Shown here: in pieces, positions 29,891 through 35,294 of the stretch
Layout of the letters: each line of letters opens with the position of its first letter
How positions within the stretch are numbered: position 1 is the first letter of the stretch
Assembly: GCA_003427395.1 (NCBI GenBank)
Contig: BFEA01000274.1
Span: 886,015-921,308, forward strand
Direction of reading: 5' to 3'
Length of the DNA stretch: 35,294 nt
Source of the DNA: Chara braunii
Lineage: Eukaryota; Streptophyta; Charophyceae; Charales; Characeae
Position numbers and translations under genes: made by a program
Notes under the pieces: generated by a model
Database searches by the model: none
The model's input: only the letters and a program-made list of their open reading frames with translations
What the model was told of the DNA's origin: nothing

Positions 29891-30028
29891 CTGAGAGTGA
29901 AGAGCATTGACTGGTACGTCCAGTAGCCGGAGAAAGCCCCACACATCAGCACTCTTCTGGTTCGATAAGGGGTTCCACTTGATCAAGCTGCCAGGGCCGC
30001 CATCAAGTCCCTCAAAGGCAGGGTCCAC
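29891..30028 (-). CDS. APR: APS reductase exon: reductase core
   Basis: Forty-six codons read [20 protein letters not shown] then [20 protein letters not shown] and NALHSQ. The DPxFEGLDGG...KWNP...DVW.FLR...VP.N.LH pattern is the conserved reductase core of plant and bacterial APS reductases. Acceptor tttctag|GTGGAC and donor CAG|gtacag are both canonical and phase 0. Plant homologues usually have LHAAGY where this joins as LHSQ-GYVSIG, so Ser-Gln replaces two small residues exactly at the splice junction. Intron lengths are 1,089 nt before and 2,764 nt after, in transcription order. Confidence 0.94.
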
Positions 30029-31117
30029 CTAGAAATACAGGCAAAAGATATCACAAGTACTATATTTTATTCTTTTGTGAGCGAGTCCAAAATAGAACAG
30101 AATCCAGAATAGATTCAATAGAACAGAAACGGTGTCCGCCTGGAAACATATACCGAGCTGAACACCACTCGCAACTGTGATGGCATGAGTGATCCACCAT
30201 CCTCCTGCCTCTCACCACTCAAGGAAGTCACAAAATAAGAGAGTGAGTGCTTCATGGCAAATGGGGGGACAGAAAGATGCATCATCTGGACTACGTACGT
30301 ATATTATGCATGGAATACTATCAGTAGAACATTCACTCTCCAGCCACATTCAGACTGGGCATTCAATGCTCTGCAATTGCTGATAGACGTAACCTAGTCA
30401 AGTGACTCTGCATCCCCTTCCTTGCCCTCTCATTCTCATTCCTCGTCTGCGTCACCTGTGGTAGGTGGATTTATGTGTGTCATCCTTGCGCAGGGGCCAT
30501 GCGAATCTTCATTTTCTGTATTGTTCCAATTTTAATGGATGTCCCGAAGGACAGGGGTGAAGCCTCTTTCTCACAAGGGCATATCACAGACTCAGTCAGC
30601 CCCATGTTCAGCATCATGTACTGTTCTATTCCTCTCTCTGTTGCTCCCTCCCGAGTCCCTACCTTCATCCCCCATCAGTCTGAAGAGATTCAACCACCCC
30701 AGCTAGCCAGCTGTCCTCATTTCCTACCTCCCTCTCTCCCACCTAGCCTCCAACCACAAACGCACATCGTAAAACAAAACAGGGGAGCCATTCGAAAAAA
30801 CATACAGATGCAGGTTCTTTCTATAACAGGAAGAACTTGGACTCCAAGTCGGCGAGAGTCCCCAACCACCCTTAACTTATGAATCTGCATGCACGAGCAG
30901 AGCAACTGGTCAACTGGGCTATGGGGGAGAACCCGGAGAAGTGAAAATCGACCACATGCAGAGATAGACAAGACGCAGGGGTTGAAGAGTGTGGACATCA
31001 AACAGAAGTGGAGGCCAACAAGAAACAAGGTTAAAAGTCAAATGTGTACCCGAAGCAGCTAGAGGCAGACAAAGCCTTTCAAAACCTGGTGAGCCACCTG
31101 CAAACCCACTTGCCTAC
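30029..31117 (-). other. APR intron of 1.1 kb
   Basis: Donor CAG|gtaggc, acceptor tttctag. It includes a U6-like copy at 30468-30555; the rest has no recognised feature. Confidence 0.85.
30468..30555 (-). pseudogene. U6: U6 snRNA-like copy, 3'-truncated
   Basis: Minus strand 30555 to 30468 reads CCTGTCCTTCGGGACATCC, TTAAAATTGGAACAATACAG, AAAATGAAGAT, CGCATGGCCCCTGCGCAAGG and ATGACACACATAAATC. The central part matches plant U6 very well. It stops before the terminal GAGAAATGGTCC segment and lacks a T-run terminator, a TATA element and the ACAGAGA box (ACAGAAAATGA here). It is most likely a pseudogene; no target duplication was found. Confidence 0.88.
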
Positions 31118-31219
31118 CTGCACAATTGGCACTTCCGCTCGGGTCCCAGGGCTCTGGTCCTTCCTCTGTCCTGTGATCCATGCTCTCAACTTCTTCAAGT
31201 GCTTTCTCAGTGGCCTCAC
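31118..31219 (-). CDS. APR: APS reductase exon: basic substrate-binding loop
   Basis: Thirty-four codons read [17 protein letters not shown] followed by [17 protein letters not shown]. The family signature here is a VRPLRRAL...[15 protein letters not shown] block whose basic residues contact the APS phosphosulfate. The acceptor is tatgaag|GTGAGG, with a weak pyrimidine tract; the donor is CAG|gtaggc. Both sides are phase 0 and the joined frame RVRK-VRPLRK is what the family shows. The exon is too short to stand out as an open frame and was found by looking for the motif expected between its neighbours. His replaces the more usual Arg/Ala in RKHLKK; I see no reason to think it inactivates the enzyme. 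Confidence 0.93.
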
Positions 31220-31468
31220 CTTCATAGAGCATGCCCATCCATCAATGACGAACACGTAGACTCGTTATACACAAGCAAACATTTGCTAGAGAGAAGTGTG
31301 TGGCACGTGCGTGCACATACACACACCCCAGTGACCCCACAAAGGACCCATGCAAAGAGCAATGACTTTAGAATTTTAGAGTGTTCGGGAACCTGTTCAT
31401 TGATCTGGTAAATGTGGTCAGTAATGACGTAGGTCTTCTAATCGGGATAGAACATTCACCGTCTCAGG

Positions 31469-31518
<50 letters not shown>

Positions 31519-32508
31519 NCCCCCCCCTGACACACTAATTGCGACCCATGCTCTTAGCTCAGTTATCACACACTCAGAACAAATAAAAAGTCAGGTTTCT
31601 AGCATCAGTTTTGCTCCTTTTCTTGAATGTGTACCCACTGACAGCATTTCCAGATACATTCTGTTTGTGGTTTGTCGCAAAGGTTGTGAACAATCACAAG
31701 AGTAGCGCATGCTGCCTTACACAGGAGAAAGAACAGTAGTCAAGTGCCCAGCAAGTGTTCCACTGCTTCTAGGAAAGAGACATCAGAATGATCAGACACT
31801 TTTCAATTATGCACCTCCTCGTATTCTGCCCATGAAAGGTGAGAGTTCTTTTCCACATCCTCAAAATCTACCGGTGGAAGATTAAAATTTATTCCCACAT
31901 CATAGACCAGGGATTAGAGAATTGGGCAGAATAACCCTCCCCTTTCTCAACATGGATAAAATAAGCCTGCAGAACTGAAACATGCTGCCAATCAGAACTG
32001 GCAATGCAAAGTGATCGGTAGCCCGAAATGTTAAATGCTCCAATAATCGGACTGTAAATTTGTAAAACATGAAATAAAACACAGAACGAACCACATAGAC
32101 AGATTATAAAGTCCACGCCTTCCGAAACAAACATGCCTTAACAGTTTGAACTTTGAAGTTTTAACTAAGTATAAAACGACTTGGGAAGCGCACTGACGGA
32201 CAGTCCCCGTAATAGAACAAAGCCCCCGCGACACCCCTGCAGTTTGTCTCAGTCAAAAAATTGCTGCCAAATATGATGCATGACCTGATGAAATATCTGT
32301 TTGCTCAAAGCCTCAAACTAATCACTACACCCATTCCCCTCTCCTCCCCCCCCCCCCCTTCCCCCCCCTTTAAAACCCTTCTACCTGCAGGTTCCGGGTC
32401 AAAAGCATCATTCAGAAAGCCCCAAAATGTACACATCCCAGACACATCCCAGGACCTGTGGCAATTATTCCTCACTCCCACAGATAGATCAGGTTTGGTT
32501 TTACCTAC
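31220..32508 (-). other. APR intron of 1.3 kb with CT repeat
   Basis: Donor AAG|gtaggt, acceptor tatgaag. A CT microsatellite at 31470-31518 is followed by one N (31519) and a C run. No other feature is recognised. Confidence 0.85.
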
Positions 32509-32640
32509 CTTGCGAACTCGGCAGCACTCTTGGTGGCCATCCTCATAAAAGGAGAACATCCCCTTTGTTCGAACAAGATCCTCAACTTCTTGAGCATCGG
32601 GGAAGGTATACTCGATATGGATGCCATACCTCTTCTCAAC
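32509..32640 (-). CDS. APR: APS reductase exon: first pair of iron-sulfur cysteines
   Basis: Forty-four codons start [20 protein letters not shown] and end [17 protein letters not shown]. The adjacent Cys-Cys in ECCRVRK is the first half of the four-cysteine [4Fe-4S] site that separates APS reductases from cluster-free PAPS reductases; the second half (CEPC) is two exons further on. Acceptor catgcag|GTTGAG and donor AAG|gtaggt both keep phase 0. Joining to the previous exon gives LFDE-VEKRYG, matching the family without gap. Upstream and downstream introns are 1,506 and 1,289 nt. No damaging change is visible. Confidence 0.94.
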
Positions 32641-33207
32641 CTGCATGCCAGAGCATATCATCCATCACCTTCAGATTTGATTTCACATCCATCCATGAAT
32701 GACTGAACACAAAGGCGACCGACAAGAAGAAACCATATCTGGTGGGACGAGATTTCTCTTGTACGCAAAACTGTGAGGATGTTCCACCGACTTAAAAGGG
32801 ACAGACAACCTTTTTCTGTCGAAATGACCACTGAAACACAATGTCAGGGAGCTTCTCCATTGTTCCCCGAACACCACACGCTGCCATTGTGGTGAGTTAT
32901 TGTTCGGGGGAAGACGACAGTACAAGGATAGCTAACAGCCCCCCAAGACTCACATCACAAACACAATGTCTGACTACCAATCTCATCATATCATCATCAT
33001 CATATCACTATCATGAAGCTATCGTAATCATAGCAGTATCTCCATATCATTGTCAGCAGAGAGGGTGGCATCTGACATTCTCCTTTGCCGTCAGTATCAT
33101 CCTCTATACTTGGGCTTTCAAACAGAACACACTTGGAGAGAATGAATGCACATGACAGTAAAGTACATCACTTTCTCCAGCCAATGTAAGAAGCAGCGGA
33201 TGGTCCC

Positions 33208-33247
<40 letters not shown>

Positions 33248-33650
33248 GTGGTTTGAGATGAATGTCGGGAATGCCAATGCTGTTATATTTGTTTGTTTTT
33301 GATAAACGAGTCTTTGGTTTTGCGGCCCGATGCGAAAGGCTCTCCAAGGTTTTTTGGACCTTTGAGGGGGTCGGGTGGGTGCCTTCTTGCTGGAGTAGTC
33401 TTTTGTCTCAGGTAGGTTGCCTTCTGCCCTCCATCCTTCTTATGGTTTGAAATACATATGTATACATATGTATATGTGCAAGTGTGCCGCTTTGGCAACA
33501 GATAGGTGTGTGGGCACTTGGCGCTGAACCACACAAATGTGGCCAAACTTGCATTTTCTATTATATTGCTTATCTATACTTTTTTCGTTATGGATGGCTT
33601 GTTATGATCTGTGAAGGGAATGAGAGAGAGAATCTGGGGTCTTTTAAAAC

Positions 33651-33687
<37 letters not shown>

Positions 33688-33746
33688 GCACGCAAGCTCA
33701 CAGACATGCACCCACAAATGCACTCACGCAGGCACACCTGCACACA

Positions 33747-33791
<45 letters not shown>

Positions 33792-34146
33792 AGTGCAAGC
33801 CAGGACTTCGGTCCAATTGTCACTCAACCATCCACCATTGATTATGAGCCATTCAGAAGGCATACCAACATTATCGTAATGTGGACTCGCATCTGGAAGT
33901 GTAGTTCCACACAAAAAGGAGAAGCGGTTAAGAGAGCCCTAAATTTTCAGGAGGGTTTTTTCAGGGTCATTATAACAAACGTCCCACACCTTTTAATCCA
34001 GACTTGTGCTGGGCGGGTTAACCTGGGGCTGAAAAGTGAGGGTCCCTGTTAACCGCTTGTGACAAAAAGGACATTGCTGGGTGCTCATACATTTCCTCCT
34101 ACAACATATGGCCTGTTAACGCCCATGTGTGAGAACTCCTACCAAC
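32641..34146 (-). other. APR intron of 1.5 kb with CA repeats
   Basis: Donor GAG|gttggt, acceptor catgcag. CA repeats lie at 33211-33242, 33653-33685 and 33741-33760, the last followed by a poly(A) run (33761-33789). No gene is seen in it. Confidence 0.85.
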
Positions 34147-34261
34147 CTCATCAAACAGCCGATATGTCTCCGGATTGAGACGCCCTGTATCCAAACTGAA
34201 TACTCGGTACGGTCTACCGGTCAAATGTGCATACTCGATCAGCGCAACATCCTCAGCACCA
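34147..34261 (-). CDS. APR: APS reductase exon (first one visible): PP-loop start of the reductase domain
   Basis: The exon encodes 38 codons reading [17 protein letters not shown], then [20 protein letters not shown]. This is the SGAEDVAL phosphate-binding (PP-loop) region and the LDTGRL motif of APS/PAPS reductases. The family binds APS here and reduces it to sulfite in plastids. The acceptor reads ttggtgcag|T and the donor GAG|gttggt. The leading T is the third base of a split Ser codon, so the upstream intron is phase 2 and the Ser of the SGAED motif spans the junction. The preceding exon, which should end in an IAIAFS-like stretch, was not found in 34262-35294, so the gene is incomplete at its 5' end here. 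Exon limits are read directly; the function is from family knowledge. Confidence 0.93.
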
Positions 34262-34287
34262 CTGCACCAAGGCGATGAGAAAGCCAT

Positions 34288-34429
34288 GCAAGAAGAATCA
34301 TACACACACACACAGGGAGAAAGAAAAGAGGGGGAGATATAGATAAAGGCCAGGGAGCAAGAAGAAAATCATACACACACACACAGGGAGAAAGAAAAAA
34401 GGAGGAGATATAGATAAGGGCTGGGGAGC
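34288..34429 (+). repeat. 69-bp tandem duplication with CA core
   Basis: Copies start at 34288 and 34357 (GCAAGAAGAA..ATCATACACA), each including ACACAGGGAGAAAGAAAA and GAGATATAGATAA. A few substitutions and small length changes separate them. Confidence 0.85.
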
Positions 34430-34564
34430 GAGAGAACATGAGAGAGAGAGAGAAGTAAGTTAACTGAATAAATTTTTCTTTTTTCTTTTCGCAAGATCTT
34501 CCCATGATGGTCCACTGATTTCAGAGTAAGTTAGGAACACATGGTATCTGCTTGGAGTACACCC

Positions 34565-34649
34565 ATATATATCGTCACAAACAGAACTGCCCGGTAAACC
34601 GTAGGCAGAGAGAGAGAAGAGGACAACAAACGAGGGGCTGTGACAAACT
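34565..34649 (+). repeat. 85-bp dispersed repeat, copy 2
   Basis: Same sequence as 9235-9319 with one substitution, in direct orientation, about 25 kb away in another intron of the same gene. Confidence 0.9.
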
Positions 34650-35136
34650 ATATATTATACATGCTTCCAATCCAGTATTCCAGCAAGCCAGATAAAAGAT
34701 TTTACACATTCAGCAGCATACATCTGTCGAGGAACTCGTGGCACAGATTTCATAATTCCAGTTAAATTGAATTTACCATGCAGACATCCGGACGGCCATC
34801 CAGTCGGTCTGGGGTCCGGTGTCTGGACACCGGACCGTAGGAGGCCTGTCTGGTAGGGGCTGAAATCCAAAAATCGAAAAAAAAAGGGGGCCACCCTGGA
34901 CCTCTTCCTTGGGTCCAGGGCGCCCCCCTAAAAATGTTTGGGGGATTTTTGGGGCCGGTATCGGCCGCACAGGGCGGCCGGACCGGCCCCTTTTTCACTT
35001 CGCAAAGTTCACTTCCCTGCCGTGTTTGGAGACCGTTGGCGGGTGGAGGCATTTTGATGTCTCCCGCCCGACATTTGCCGCCCGCCGTTCGTTTGCATTT
35101 GCGAACGGAACTGGCCGGCCGACACATTCACACGCC

Positions 35137-35142
<6 letters not shown>

Positions 35143-35187
<45 letters not shown>

Positions 35188-35233
35188 GCGCGGAGAAGGA
35201 CAGACACTGCAAATCGTCAGGTCGCCTTCGGCA

Positions 35234-35294
<61 letters not shown>
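35143..35294 (+). repeat. CA and GA microsatellites at the window end
   Basis: CA repeat at 35143-35184 and GA repeat from 35239 to the last base. Cys/Val-rich minus-strand frames here are artefacts. Confidence 0.95.

Larger units (their letters stand above)
34262..35294 (-). other. Upstream APR intron, partial
   Basis: It ends at acceptor ttggtgcag (34262-34270). No upstream APR exon could be found up to the window edge. It holds a 69-bp tandem duplication, a copy of the 85-bp repeat, a GC-rich CCGGAC/GTCTGG patch (34780-34850), a CA repeat (35143-35184) and a terminal GA repeat (35239-35294). Confidence 0.75.

Noticed and set aside
33588-33914. Cys-Val-rich frames over CA repeats
   Set aside because: Microsatellite artefact; the same holds for 34995-35212.
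34480-34530. Possible upstream APR exon (minus-strand reading WEDLAK)
   Set aside because: Only a few residues resemble the region before the PP-loop; it runs into a lysine-rich reading without the expected PLEIMD or IAIAFS motifs, and no matching donor exists.

Overview
This window is a stretch of a large, repeat-rich nuclear plant-type genome. I recognise one host gene. It is on the minus strand and runs across the window from before its 5' end to beyond its 3' end: a plant-type adenosine 5'-phosphosulfate (APS) reductase (APR), with a PP-loop/[4Fe-4S] reductase domain followed by a thioredoxin-like domain. Seven coding exons can be placed to the base, in transcription order 34147-34261, 32509-32640, 31118-31219, 29891-30028, 27010-27126, 8866-9078 and 215-271. 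They join into 291 uninterrupted codons. All have AG acceptors and GT donors, and all six introns complete within the window are phase 0. The transit-peptide/N-terminal exons lie above 35294 or were not found, and the end of the thioredoxin-like domain lies before base 1.

Organism: the fused reductase-thioredoxin APR, plant-type U6 snRNA copies and a chromodomain Ty3/gypsy element point to the green lineage. Very long introns, abundant simple repeats and many small inverted-repeat elements would suit a large-genome streptophyte alga such as a charophyte (Chara-like) or an early land plant. The genus is inference only.

Layout by position. 1-214: start of the last visible intron. 272-8865 (8.6 kb intron): a LINE 3'-tail-like fragment, a long hairpin (611-737), a decayed Ty3/gypsy chromovirus pol (about 2430-5935) and a 5'-truncated LINE (about 6058-8695), both in the same orientation as the gene. 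9079-27009 (17.9 kb intron): tandem repeats, a U6 retropseudogene with target-site duplications, several families of terminal-inverted-repeat mini-elements, a 40-bp minisatellite and a sequence gap within a GA repeat. It sits exactly between the reductase and thioredoxin modules. 27127-29890: a purine-rich tract and a 1.2 kb scrambled, self-complementary AT-rich patch. 30029-31117: a second U6-like copy. 31220-34146: two shorter introns with simple repeats. 34262-35294: upstream intron with tandem CA/GA repeats and a near-identical copy of an 85-bp repeat also present at 9235.

The gene's role is known from its family: APR reduces APS to sulfite in plastids during sulfate assimilation, with the thioredoxin-like domain taking electrons from glutathione. 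Everything else is intronic mobile or repetitive DNA. I found no second protein-coding host gene and no clear new multi-gene system. The most notable items are the giant modular gene structure, two U6 copies with a shared departure from the invariant ACAGAGA box, a LINE 3' hairpin with a covarying pair, and the self-complementary patch at 27532-28723.
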